Source of the DNA: Guyanagaster necrorhizus
Lineage: Eukaryota; Basidiomycota; Agaricomycetes; Agaricales; Physalacriaceae
Assembly (NCBI RefSeq): GCF_019112545.1
Contig: NW_025064881.1
Coordinates: forward strand, 1,338,591-1,402,590
Reading direction: 5' to 3'
Length of the DNA stretch: 64,000 nt
Made by a program: the position numbers and the translations under genes. The notes under the pieces are model-generated. The model did no database searches. It saw nothing but the letters and a program-made list of their open reading frames with translations, and was not told the origin of the DNA. Within the stretch, counting starts at the first letter, position 1. Every line of letters starts with the position of its first letter. Positions 44,255-55,737 of the stretch are shown here, piece by piece.

Positions 44255-46280
44255 ATGTCAGAAAAGCAGCGCCGACCGATACCGCCAAATCCACCAAGGT
44301 GGCAGCCGAATCCGGACCCCGCGTCCATCGAAGTCCCCGGGCTGGATACAACAGCGTCAGTGAACGACCAGATTGACCAGATAGAGCAGCTCATCACCAT
44401 CAAACTACAGGTGCGTCGCTGATATACCAAGATTGCGGTAAGCTAACGCAGGGCGGAGCCAGACCATCGATGAAAACTTTTCCAAGATCCATAACGTGCT
44501 TGCCAACAAGATCTTGCCTGCGGTAAAGCGTTACGCGGTCGCGACGGAGCCGGTGAGGGAGGCGGCACAGGTACGTGGCTGTTTTACTTTGAAGGAGGCA
44601 AGGTGATGATGATGTATCTGGCTTCAGTTCTGGACATCCTTCTACGAGCAGGCAGCCCAGATTCGTATACCTACTGTCGACGACTACTCGACCGTCAATG
44701 AGCGGACCTCTGAACACGAATCTGGCTCTAACTCTCATGCTACGACAGACTCCCAGGCAGAAGCTAGCCATGCTACAGCACGTCCTTTCGAGACCAGCAT
44801 TGCATCGGCCGAGAGCTCATTCCGTCCCGGCCAAGCAGCTTTCTCGTCGACGCCGGCCAGACCGGCGACGACATTTGATACCCAGGAATCAGAAGCATCT
44901 TGGTCTGCTTCGGTTGAATCTCCTCTGGTTCGTCTGGATAGAGAATTTCAAAACTTCTCCAGAGATGAGCCATCTGTTCCCCCATCAAGGCAGGAGCAGT
45001 CGCGCGACAAACCACCCCCTTCGAACAAAGGAAAGTCTAGAGAAGAACCCCAGCCACTTCTCCGAAATCTTCTTCGACAGAATATGCACTCTATCAGTGA
45101 AGACTCTACCATTACCCATTCACCAGTAGCTTCACCCATGAAACCCAGAGGGAAAATAAAAACTCCCGTCCCTAAAACACTCAACCCGTACCTTCCTTCC
45201 AACACCGAGCCCTCGCAATGGAATGGCGTTGTTGATCTGCGCGATCCTTCCATAACAACTCCCCATCGCGGGAAGCGATTCGGATATGCTCACAGGGCGC
45301 GCGCCGGTCCTAGTGCTTCCGCCGACGATTCTGATGATGACTCCTTTGACGGCCTCCCACCAGGCATGTCACCACCCGTCCTTATGTCCCCCGCTCGCCT
45401 GCCCAAATCCTCCCGAAAGATGGTTCTTGGTCGAACACCAACCGGAGAAGCTGCAGCAAGGATCACGAAAGACTTGGTTCAAGATATCCAGGCCCACCGT
45501 CGTGCAGACAGTCGACATTTATTCCATGGGCACAGTACGGAGTCGAGCATGAGCACTGTACCCACCCCTCCGTCACTGTCGCGGTACAGAGGAGGGACAG
45601 ACACTAGTGGCAGCGTTACTGGGGAATCCAGTCTGGAGAGCATGATGCATAGGGCCGATTTAGGCGTGGCCAATATAGCTACCACCCCGGGTTTGCGACT
45701 GTGGCCGAAAAACCGTACGCCTGGGATCCCTCCACCGTCTCCACTGCGAGCGTATCCCCAGTACGACGATAATCGTGGTTTCGCTACCGACACTTATGGT
45801 GACGTCGTTGTGGGACAGTTCGTGGCGTCTATGCATCATGGCGATGAAGAAGATGATGATTCATTTGCTGACGACGACGAAGTGAATAATACTGCTCATC
45901 CTTCTGCTGCATTCAAACTTCTCATGGAAGGAAGCGGACCGATGGATGATTCATTTGCTTCCACAGATACTTCTGTTGACTCGTTAGATCGCGAGGATAT
46001 TGATGTTGAAGGTGGCCCGATTCATCCATTTGCTGGTATCAATCTGGAGGGGGCGTTTGACGAAACGTTCGATGATTCGTTCAATGATGACGATGAAGGG
46101 CCAGAGGAGGAGACGCTATTTGGCGTGCCCCCTGCTCAGCGGATGCGGCGGATAATAGAGGCAGATAATAACGACTTGGTGCTGCATGGAAATCAACTAT
46201 TTAGAGATGGCGATACAGGCGGGTTGACGGAAGAGCTGGGGCAAGTAGCAGAGAGTCCTACACCGTGGTCGAGGAGGTAG
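44255..46280 (+). CDS. ASK1: DASH complex subunit Ask1
   Basis: This kinetochore protein is part of the DASH/Dam1 ring that couples chromosomes to spindle microtubules. It starts MSEKQRRPIPPNPPRWQPNP. The conserved Ask1 domain is spread over the first exons: NDQIDQIEQLITIKLQ/TIDENFSKIHNVLANK, ILPAVKRYAVATEPVREAAQ, FWTSFYEQAAQIRIP. The rest is a long, Ser/Pro- and Asp/Glu-rich tail with several SP/TP sites (TPVPKTLNPYLPS, MSPPVLMSP, SLSR) suited to CDK regulation and microtubule contact. Acidic blocks such as DEEDDDSFADDDE repeat near 45840-46100. The end is PWSRR, stop at 46278. Exon 1 to 2 joins in phase using the acceptor before ACC ATC GAT at about 44463. Confidence 0.85.
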
Positions 46281-46425
46281 ATATGTAAGATTTAGGGTTA
46301 GATACCACAATTTCCCACTAAGAGTTTTGGCGTTTATACTAGTGATACTGTGTAGATTATACCATGGTTAGCCCGTGCGTGTTCAGTGTCACTGACAAAG
46401 ATCTCGTCCTTGATCGTGTTTCTTT

Positions 46426-47731
46426 TCACCTCGTCTCCAATAGCACATCGCCTTCTCCTTGGACGGTATCTCCAATGTGACTCCTCCAACGGCTCGCCCA
46501 CAGATAGCCGCGTTGGACAGACGCATTTATATATTCGATAAGGGCCGACCTGGCTTTCCATAACGCCAGTGGTTTGGAATTGATGCGATCCGTTCGAATC
46601 CGGTGCTCTTCATCCACCACAACGCTTATAGCATATGCGATGGTAAAAATAGATGCGAGGGCCGTGCTTGCAGAAATCATGAACATGATTATCATCTGCA
46701 TCTTTGCCGCCTGCTGAACAGACGAACCACCAAGGATGGCACCAGTCATCATCCCTGGTATTGAGATTATTCCGAGGACACTAGAATTGGGTGTTAGTTA
46801 TAGCTAACTTTCGGTGGACTGTGAACTGAGAAGGACCTCATTTGATTGATGGGAGGTGTAAGTGCCATAATGAGGGCGTCTACGGCAATTGGTTTGCAGG
46901 CTTCCATTCTGGATGCCCCAAAGGCGAGGTAGATCTCTACCTTGTCGCGATTTTCCCTGGAGAAAAATAGTGATCGAAACGATGAAGATCGTCAAAGCAT
47001 GAAACCCACTGTAACTCTTTTAGAACGTAGTTAAGGGAGATAACGACCCCGGATATAGTGCTTCCGCACATCATTCCAACAATTGGGACTAGTGGAATTT
47101 CAAGGCGAGCCTAATTCCTGAAAGGGAGATCGTACTGTATTGCGACGGGGTCCAAAAGGGTTCCACGGACATGGCATACCGACCTCCGATAATCGACACA
47201 GGGATCGTAGAGCCGATAAAGCCGAATAATACAGATCGGAACTTGTTTGGCAAGGATCAGGTAGGAGTCGAGAAGGGTGGTATCAAAGCAATACCATTCG
47301 TTCATGACGGCGCTTCGCCTTATTAACCACTATTCGAACATGTTAGCCAGGAGCGCCTCGAATATAATGCTACTCGCCTGTTTCAAAGGTTCCCATCACA
47401 TTAAGCAAGACTGTAGGTTGTTGCTTAAAACATCTGCTGTGGCTCGTAAAACACAGAACTCACAGGCTATTCCCGCAACTGCCCATGGATTATCCGTCTC
47501 GAATACACTTTGTAGGAGGGTAGCAACGAATGCTAGCTGTACTACACAGCGCACCGCAGCTGTCACCAGAGAAACACCAATTCTCAGGTTGAATATTTTA
47601 GATATGACCGCATTGAGAAGGATGAAGGAAAAGGCCAAGCCTACGTTGTACCATGTCAGATTATCTCCTGAATCCATGATAGCGATTGTGGTGGTCTCAA
47701 ACACATCATCTCCGACTTCTCGACGGAACAT
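46426..47731 (-). CDS. UPF0014/FetB-like multi-pass membrane permease
   Basis: The start MFRREVGDDVFETTTIAIMD is followed by NLTWYNVGLAFSFILLNAVI, KIFNLRIGVSLVTAAVRCVV and QLAFVATLLQSVFETDNPWA. A 50-nt-class intron then leads to FLLNVMGTFET. Later exons give SIIGGRYAM-like and CGSTISGVVI segments, NRDKVEIYLAFGASRMEACK, ALIMALTPPINQM and SVLGIISIPGMMTGAILGGS. A last hydrophobic block MIIMFMISASTALASIFTIA precedes a basic tail ending LLETR at 46426. The pattern, especially the LAFGASRxEA and IPGMMTGAILGGS motifs, is that of UPF0014 (bacterial FetB/YbbM, plant ALS3/STAR2), linked to metal or nucleotide-sugar export. It is divergent from the DUF7918-like gene, 128 bp between starts. Confidence 0.85.
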
Positions 47732-47859
47732 CTATCTACAATTTCAAAACGCACTAGATCATTATTCCCACGCCCGCACGTGCGTCCCTCTTTCATTTCC
47801 AATTCTTACAGCTCCTCTACACGCGTTATTTTGTTTCAAGGCCTCATCTTGAAGTTGGA

Positions 47860-49011
47860 ATGGTCAGGTTCGAATCCACATTAGCATGGATATCAGTGGG
47901 CGGCGTGTCCCTCCCAGGGTTTGGCGAAGAGGTGTCCCATGCTGACAAAAAAGTGACTTGTTGGATTCCTTCAGAAGCTGGCAAGGTGCGACCTCTTTCT
48001 ACGCTAAATGGTGTTTCTCAAAATGTACGCAAGGCGTTCTGTATCAATTGGAAGCACGAAGACCTGTATCGGGTTGACTGCAGAGAAGGACGGGCATGCG
48101 TCGATGGCAAATTTGTTGCAGGAATGATATTAGATCCCTCCTCGAGACGAAATACTGCTCGCGTAACAGGAATCAATTCTTCGGCTGTAACTGAGAAGCC
48201 GATGTTGTTTACGAGCTTGGAATTGACTGGTGCAGTAACCCCTTGAGTCTGCGCTGTGGTTTCTGAACATCACATGTAGACGACGACGAGTATCTACATA
48301 ATTCAACATTGCCAGAGCTGGGGGAGATAAAGATTAATATCTGGCGTGTTCAAGAGCTATTTCTGCGCCTTTCCGAGCCGCAAGTTTTGATGAGGTGGGG
48401 AAGATCCACGAGCGCTCTAAGAAGGCTATATCGCATTGTGTCAAGTGGGTGTTCTTCTAACTCTGCTCTATATATTGTTCTCAGCCTATAGGACTGGTGA
48501 TGAAATTGTCCTGCCCAACGCCTTGAGGTCCAAAGTCGTGAAGGATCTGCGCCATCTGGTCACCTTCGTATTCCGATACCGACCTCTTGGTGAGTTTCTT
48601 GTAGCGGAACGGCTTACTTTCGCCAACTATCTACAGAAATATTACAAGCTAACGGTATCGCGCCTGCATCCGAGCCTACTCCAGTGACTCGCAAACGTGC
48701 TACCTCTCCGGGCGATATAATTGACATATCTGACGGTTCTGACGATTCCGATCAAGAAGACTATTCATCCAGAATCGCAAAATTAGAGGTGACCGTTCTC
48801 ATTCAATGTGATCAATGATTTTCACTGTTGACATGTTATAAGGAGGAGCTACGACAGTTGAAGAAACGCGACGCTAAGAAAGTTAGGCCCGAAAAACGAG
48901 TCAAGAGAGAAGTGAAATTGGAGCCCAACATCATGTCAGGAGAAATCATTGATCTCACATGTACGCCAGTCCTCCAAGTAGTGTCTTTGTTGCTGACCTC
49001 CGTTCGCAGAG
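47860..49011 (+). CDS. DUF7918-like agaricomycete protein
   Basis: It begins MVRFESTLAWISVGGVSLPG, with EEVSHADKKVTCWIPSEAGK next; this is the typical opening of a basidiomycete-specific beta-rich domain. Markers that follow are YRVDCREGRACVDGKFVAGM, an EKPMLFTSLELT block, ELGEIKINIWRVQ, and a VHERSKKA-like segment created by splicing. The tail is basic and acidic in turn: GDIIDISDGSDDSDQEDYSS, EELRQLKKRDAKKV, and IIDLT before a stop split by the last intron (T 48960 + AG 49010-49011). IID(L/I)S/T motifs look like SUMO-interacting motifs, an inference. Function of the family is unknown. Confidence 0.7.
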
Positions 49012-49734
49012 ATGCCACGCACACAAAGAAATATTGCTTATGTATGCTCGAGTTTCCACTGTACTCGACATCATCGACGTCTTGTAACTCTCTTTCTTGG
49101 ATAATCTATACCTGTTATCGACTCCTTATTCTACCCCGAGGATAATTCCAGTGCCTGGCCTCCTGCATCCTTTTCGGGATGTTGAGAATCTCACTGAGCG
49201 TGCATGCCCAAGTCAGACTTTGAAAATGTACATCATTCAAGATCGGCACTACTCAAATCACCAGTCATATTAAGCATATGGTAACTAAGGTGAATGCATT
49301 TATCTATGTCTGGAATTGTCTACCCTAGCGATAAAGAGAAGTAACACTTAGATGCTAATGTCGTGCCTGACTTTTGCCTCTTTTGTGGCTGTCGTTTGGT
49401 ACCCGTGGGCTTGAACTGACACTGTGCCAGATCATTTGAGAGCTATCCATCCATGCCGAGGACTCACTGCCAGAGCACTTTCAGATCTTTGTGATCGCGG
49501 AATTGTACGGTTTCGGGATCGATGGGTGGTGGACCACGTCCAGTACCCGGTACCAGGGACAGTTGTTCTGGAGTTGAAAAGTACTGCCATTCCTGGATGG
49601 CCACAAGTGCCTCGGTGATGTTAAAATAGTCACAGTCAAACCGAAAATTGTCACTAGAGGGCCTTTATCCCGTTGCGTCAAGGCAGTCTTCTTGTTCTTC
49701 CCTCCCCACGTCCCGACGCCATTATTCAATACTG
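49012..49734. other. Intergenic / remnant
   Basis: A minus-strand stretch around 49480-49625 reads LVAIQEWQYFSTPEQLSLVP and PPPIDPETVQFRDHKDLKVL, plausible as coding but unassigned. It could be a remnant linked to the kinase-like fragment just upstream on the same strand. Confidence 0.3.
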
Positions 49735-49913
49735 TCATAAAAGATGTGGGCTATAAGTGGCAGAGACTGCATTTTCCAAGGCATCCGTGAGCAAGCCACA
49801 ACCTCCGCCATCATGTTCATCTTTAGGCGCCTTCTCGATCAAGATATTCCCCCCGCTAACATCACGATGAAGAATTTTCCATATTGTGAGGGCATCTTCA
49901 TGAACGAAGTCGA
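49735..49913 (-). pseudogene. FunK1-like protein kinase fragment
   Basis: The minus-strand reading FVHEDALTIWKILHRDVSGG, NILIEKAPKDEHDGGGCGLL, TD then runs out of homology before a stop at 49735. ILHRDxSxxNILI...GLLTD is the catalytic loop to DFG-equivalent stretch of the fungal FunK1 kinase family. Neither the ATP lobe nor the C-lobe helices are found in the flanks, so it is a remnant. Confidence 0.5.
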
Positions 49914-50312
49914 AAAATTGATTATTCAGATACGAGTTCCACGAGTATATGATAAAGCCGGATTTGCCAGGTTAAAAGAATTCGTAATTTACGAGGAGGC
50001 CACACGATCACGTGCTGACATAGGGGCATACGCGTTCCCATTCGAAGCAGAAGAATGCCCTGGTACCGCAGTCACCTGAAGGCCAAAAACACTTCTAATG
50101 AAGAACCTTGAAGTCAAAATTGTTGGGCTTGTCAGAATGGTCGTTAATTTTTCTTGATGCTCTGTCCGCCGTCTCCCTCCCTTTTCCGACGAAACCAGCA
50201 ACTATATTCACAATTTGGAGAACCTGGGTCATTCTAAGTAATAAATTTTTGGTTGGTTACCACATCAGATACGTAATGTAAACGGAAAAACCATCGTCCC
50301 TAGACTTAATGC

Positions 50313-51557
50313 CTAAACTTCGATCTTAACCACCAATTTCTCCCCGCTAACTTTGTTATGTCTCAATAGCTCCAAGCCCACGGCCACTCTTTCCTTGAAA
50401 GTTCCCTGATCCAATAGATGAACTCGGTTGGGTTGTATGATTCCCTTTTCCAGCAGGTCAGGCAGAATCTTGGGCATTACATTCTCTTTCTGGAACGCGT
50501 TCTTGATGGAGTTTTAGTAAAAGTTTTGGCCAAAAGGGGCAGAGAGCTCACTTCTTGATATAGGAATGTGCGCACTCCGCGAATATTGACACTTTTGGGA
50601 AACGGGTTGCGGCCTTCGGGTATTTCCATATACATCTGGGCTTCACCTCGTACGTTGTTCCCCTCCTTCACGGGTAGTAGCAGAGCTACCGTACCTGTCT
50701 CACTCGTCACCTTTGAGACCTCCGCTATTGTTCCCTCAGCAGTGATACAGTCTATAGCAAGCGCGACTTTGCCGTCACCTCCCGCTGCCTTCGTAATATC
50801 TTCAACAAGTGAAGGAGTACGGTAGTCGATGGTTGCAGTAGCACCGAGCGACGCTAGATATTCATGGTGCTTCGAGGAGGCTGTGGCAATGATATTTTTG
50901 TACCCGGCGGCATGAAGAAGCTGAATAGCATATTGGCCGGCTGTAGATCCAGCGCCATATATCAGAATTGGAGCGGAAGAAAGAGGGGGAGATTCGAGGG
51001 CAGGAAATGTATTTGGGACAGGAAGACCAAGTTCGTTGAAGAGCGTATGGAACGCCGTGACGAAGTTATCTGGTATGGTTGCGGCAGCAGCCAAAGACAT
51101 AGAATTGGGCACCTGAAGTCAAATGCCAAGCTCATTCGTATGGACCTGCGGGAATTGAGTAGGAAATACCTTTGCACACACAGTACGCGACTGGATGGAA
51201 TATTGCTGCATAGCTTTGGACCTAGAGCCCTGGAATGCGAATGCGGTGACCTGTAAACATTTCAAATAATTTTAGTGTAGAAAACAACATTGCATCACAA
51301 TGAAACCCTACCTTGTCCCCGATTTTGAGATCATCAACACCTGGCCCAACCTCGACGATGGTTCCTGCGGCATTGAATCCAAGAACCATTGGGAACGTGT
51401 CTGTTGCATAGCCGAAGTCCGTAACATATGTGTCGAAAGCGATCATCGCTGCATATTCCGTCTTTAATAGAACCTCTCCCTGCTGAGGTTTCTCAGTTGG
51501 AACGTGTATTTCGTCGAAGCGACCTTTCGCAACTGCAGCGATAGCGACGTGGGACAT
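50313..51557 (-). CDS. Zinc-free MDR oxidoreductase (enoyl-reductase / quinone-oxidoreductase-like)
   Basis: The start MSHVAIAAVAKGRFDEIHVP leads into a GroES-like domain: GEVLLKTEYAAMIAFDTYVT, FPMVLGFNAAGTIVEVGPGV and LKIGDKVTAFAFQ after an intron. The Rossmann domain has LSSAPILIYGAGSTAGQYAI, the GxGxxGxxA-type cofactor site, then AGYKNIIATASSKHHEYLAS and ATIDYRTPSLVEDI. The end is VSGEKLVVKIEV, stop at 50313. Structural-zinc cysteines of classical alcohol dehydrogenases are absent, which fits the trans-enoyl-reductase/quinone-reductase branch of MDR. NADPH is the likely cofactor. Substrate unknown; no biosynthetic cluster genes are adjacent. Confidence 0.85.
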
Positions 51558-52010
51558 CTTGTTTTTGATGGGATGGTGGAATGGTAGATGGAAGCGTCTT
51601 GAGACCTGTCTTCAAATATGAGTGAATTTCCCAGTCTTTGTCATCCAAATGAATGTGTTAGTAAGGAAGGGCCCTGATTAAGCAACGAAGCACTGCCACA
51701 GACCTGCGTAAAGTATGACGCGTTGCAGCGGAAGCAATATTCAACGAACTGTACTATGCTAGCAGTCAGAAGTCGATTCAAGTGGAAAGAGTGAGAATCG
51801 CACCAAATAATAGTCCTACCTGGGACAATAGCGCAACAAGTTGGATTACAGATGAGAGCAGCTCAATGTAATCATTCCAGAAAACAAGCAATCAAAGCAA
51901 TTCAATTGCCGGTACAGACAGAAAACTTAAATCTAATGACCATGAATACAAGGAAATAATTTAAGTGCGAAAAAAATCTGGTATGAAGAAGACGTGAAAA
52001 TAAAAGCACC
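51558..52010. other. Intergenic, MDR promoter and Exo84 3' side
   Basis: No gene seen in this 453-bp stretch; it is AT-rich towards the Exo84 stop. Confidence 0.45.
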
Positions 52011-54814
52011 TTAGATCATGCCCTCTCGAGATGGAACAGCTACAGGTGGCGGCCTATGGCCTGTCGAGCTGCCAGGTCTGTTCGTTGATCGAGGGGGTGG
52101 GGCAGGACTGGCCTTAGCTGAGCGCGGCGGTCTCTCCCTCGTGCTACTCGACGTGCCCGGTCGTAAAGGAGACGCACTGGGAGGAGGAGACCTTGTCCGC
52201 CTAGGAAGTGGGGATGCGAAAGGAACGGGAAGAACTGGAGCAGATAGCGGCGGCGTGTTGCTTCCATATGCTGGTATCGTGGATGATAACGGTGTGCGGG
52301 CACGAGGAAGAGCTGGTATGGATGACATTTGGGTCTGGGACGAGAGGAACACACCTGTGGTGGGCGTGGGGGTATAAAATGAAGCCGAAGAGTAACCAGA
52401 AGGGGGTGCTGAGGACAGCGCAGTCGGCGTGGCACTGGCCGCTGTGGTTGTTGCACCAGAGGAAGTAGAAGATGATGACTGTGTCCTGGCTGAACTTGCA
52501 CTTGGTGTGGGAGAACGTCGGCTGATGGGCGACGTGAGTGAAGGGGACAGTTTAGACGAAGACTTTGATAATTTCGGCGGCATTATACGTATGTCTTGCA
52601 GGTTCAACTCAGCAGGTTTGGTGTTAGTTTCCGACTCACGAACATTCTCTGCTAGTAGCTCCTCTAGTAGGAAACGGAAATCAAGTCCATAATCCTCAAG
52701 TAGCTGAGAGTAGATGTTAGATAAGGGCGTTAATGTAATCACAATCCTTGCCTTCTTGCTCTGGGAATATGTGATTTTGAGACCTTCTTCGACTACCTTC
52801 GGATCCACATCCGAGCTGAAGACCTGCCTTCGGAACACATCTGCGTAATTCTCAATTTCACTTTTCGCCCAATCAATGAAGGCTGAATTGTCGCATTAGT
52901 GTACGCCGAGTATTACTTTTCATTTGACATACCACTAGCGACTTCGTTCTCCTTGAAGCTTGCCAAAAACCAATCGGCAGTATGCTTAATGGCAGTGAAA
53001 GTCACGATAGCCAAGTCGGCAATATATGTACCAATATGCCCTTCGAATTTGATTTTTCTGACAAGATTCTTGATGATTTGGGTGCGCATGCTGAGGAACG
53101 TTGCGCGAGCAGCAGGACCAGCATTGAGACGCAAAAGGAGAGAGATCAATGAAATAACAGTAGACTTCTTGTTCGAGACCAAAGACAAGGAAGACAAGAG
53201 GGCTGCGGTCAGCTGCGAGGACAAACCGGGGAGCTTTGGAGCCAGGGAAGGAACTGTAGCCAACTTCTCTTTACCTAACAGGGTATCAGTATAAATCGAA
53301 TAGAAGATGAGGAATCAACCTTCTTCGACAAGCTTCGTAGCTCTTTCCCATTCTCGCAGAGCAATTGCAACGGTCAGATCATCCGCCCATTCGCTGGTCC
53401 AACGTGCCTCGCGTTCCAATTTGTCCTTAGCGACTGCGTCCGGAGCTTCTCCCACTTTCGCAGCGAGTTCCCTGATCCACTCAGCTGGAGGCATGCGATC
53501 CAAATTGTATCCAGAAGACCTCTATCTCATCATTTAGCAACCAGTCCGCGCGTACAGATGTGGAACTTACATCGCCAGCACCTTGCCACAAACTCTTCCT
53601 CCTTTCGTGCTCTCCTTCACGTTCCTTGCGCTTCTTGGCGGCTAGCTCCTCGGCTACATGACGTAGTTGCTGAAGAAGCAATTTCTTGTCTGCAGGAGAC
53701 TCAGTGCGATAGACGTGCGTTTCCTTTCCATGTCTGATCTTGAAGACATTCGTCATACTGGGTGAGTCCTTGGTGTCTAACACCAGCATTTCACTCAATG
53801 GCCAGCATCGCTCCGCGACCAGCTTGCCTTCACTAACGCTGCCACCACTACGCGAATCGGGACCGTTGCGGCGTCGTCTCCTGGCGACCAACACAGCGTC
53901 GTCCAAGACAACAAACTTTACCTTGCCGACAACCTTATATGTTGCAGCATTTAATGATAACACACCCTCGACTTCGCCGATGACATGTCTTCCTGGTGTA
54001 GTAGGTGCGAATTTGGCAGATCCTTCAATTTGAGCATGCAACGCCTGCATCTGGTTGAAATACATGATCCGCAAGTCAGCAACGGAAGAGCGCCGATACG
54101 AAGTCATAGTTGAAGAAGACGTCGAGGTGGGGTCAGGAATGTGAAGCAAGGATGGCATGGATTTGTATTCCGAGAGAGATTCTTTCAGTTCAATCATTTC
54201 ATTCTCCAAGGTCGAGATTTCCTTGGAGATGAGCACGAATTCTGCATAACTGCAAGTCCATTAGCAAGAATGAAGGCAGAGAGAAAGGTTGCTCCTCACT
54301 TTTGGAAAACGTTCTTTTGGAGATCAGTCGCAGTATCATCTTTGGCTCCACGTAGAGAAGATTGTAGGGACTTGACTTCTGCTTCCGTCGAATTCGCCAG
54401 CTTGAGCTTCAAGTCTGTACCAAGTCAGGGATGTTGTCGTAATTTAAAATTACTGTACTCACAGGCATCCGGGTCAAAATCATCCTCGTCCAATAGTTTC
54501 TTATCGTTCTCTGCCGCCGTCGCTGCCGCGTCATCTTGACTGCCTATCTTGTCTCCGACGACTTCATTCTGAAATCCGTCCGTAATACCTTCGACAATAG
54601 GTAGGCTGGGCACTGGAGGTACGTTGAGCTCTGTAGGTCCTGAAATGTCGGCATAGCGCATCGACATGCGCTTCTTAATCTTGTCATCGACACGAGATTT
54701 TCGGGAATCGCGAGGGCGAGAGGTTACACCTTGGGCAATCTTTGAGAGCTTCGTTCCAGAGCGCTGCACCTTACGCGCTGGCGCCTGAGAACGTCGCGTC
54801 CGTAGCGACTGCAT
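52011..54814 (-). CDS. EXO84: Exocyst complex component Exo84
   Basis: This subunit of the octameric exocyst tethers secretory vesicles at the hyphal tip and septum. The start is MQSLRTRRSQAPARKVQRSG at 54814; an in-frame ATG at 54862 is also possible. A basic N-terminal stretch (SKIAQGVTSRPRDSRKSRVD, KKRMSMRYADISGPTEL) precedes the vps51/exo84 coiled region (ANSTEAEVKSLQSSL, VLISKEISTLENEMIELKES). A PH-like domain follows (HVIGEVEGVLSLNAATYKVV, KFVVLDDAVLVARRRR, VFKIRHGKETHVYRTES). The helical cullin-repeat-like region then has RMPPAEWIRELAAKVGEAPD, WADDLTVAIALREWERATKL, KIKFEGHIGTYIADLAIVTF and DYGLDFRFLLEELL. The C-terminal 200 residues are Ser/Pro-rich and disordered, ending VAVPSREGMI at 52011. 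Introns are short and the reading appears intact. Confidence 0.88.
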
Positions 54815-54862
54815 TGCTTCCTGAAGGTGGTGGTAAGGCGAAAGAACGGCTTGAGGCGGCAC

Positions 54863-55737
54863 ACATGCCGGAATTTCGGAGTTCGAATATTGGTCCGTTA
54901 AATCCGAATCCTGATCCGTCCCGTTTGTTTGTTACTTCAATTCCCTCACCGCGCAATTTCCAACGAACTGCGGGCACCGGCTCTGTCAATCGTTTTTCTC
55001 TTCTTTGACCGACGTTCGTTGGGAATAAACAGGATATAAGGTCGGCTGTTTTACCTCGATCCTTCTTCTCTCTGATACTTATTGAATCATGTGTACGTAG
55101 CTGCCGTTTCAAAGATTCATAGGTTCAAAGGTTCTCGTACAGAGGCACAGGCTTTGATATATGAATATATGAATATGTTCTCCCATCCTGATGCACTCGG
55201 GATATGCGAATCTCCCTATGACATCAAGTCTCAGATGAGCCTCCCGAAAGAACGGGCCACTATGTGATTGTGTTGCCCTCGACAAATCTTCAAGTATGGA
55301 CGCTGGTGAACTATTTCCTATTTCACATGACGCATGCCTCATATCTCATGTTTTTGTTTAAACAGAAGTTAAACACCATCATTCGAGGCCTCTCCGTTGA
55401 TCTGCGCCTCGGTTACCAATACGTCACTCACCGTGGTACGGTGACATTTATGGTAGTTTAGGGCATGTTCCCACATACGGCGAACAAGAATCTGCCAAAC
55501 CAATCATGAGGATGTCATAGATGCCATTTATGCTTCTTCCAAAGTTCTTGGTCTTCTACCACCACGACACTCTTTCTCCCACTACTCTCCTTTCTAACTT
55601 TTGTGTGGCCCTACGGGTCCCTTCTCAGATGCCCTGGAGGCGCCGGAAACTATTCACCTCTCAGGCTGGTGGTAACGCCTCCGAGAAAGGTCTTCCTTCA
55701 GGTTCGTTTCATACCGCCCCATCAGCTTTATATTGAC
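54863..55737. other. Divergent intergenic region, possible 5' exons of the downstream gene
   Basis: No firm gene. Open plus-strand stretches at 55521-55736 and 55603-55929 may contain 5' exons of the mucin-like gene, but no signal peptide or closed splice model was found. Confidence 0.3.

Noticed and set aside
52018..52377. Plus-strand Gly-rich open frame of 119 codons
   Set aside because: Antisense of the Ser/Pro-rich C-terminus of Exo84, without its own signals.
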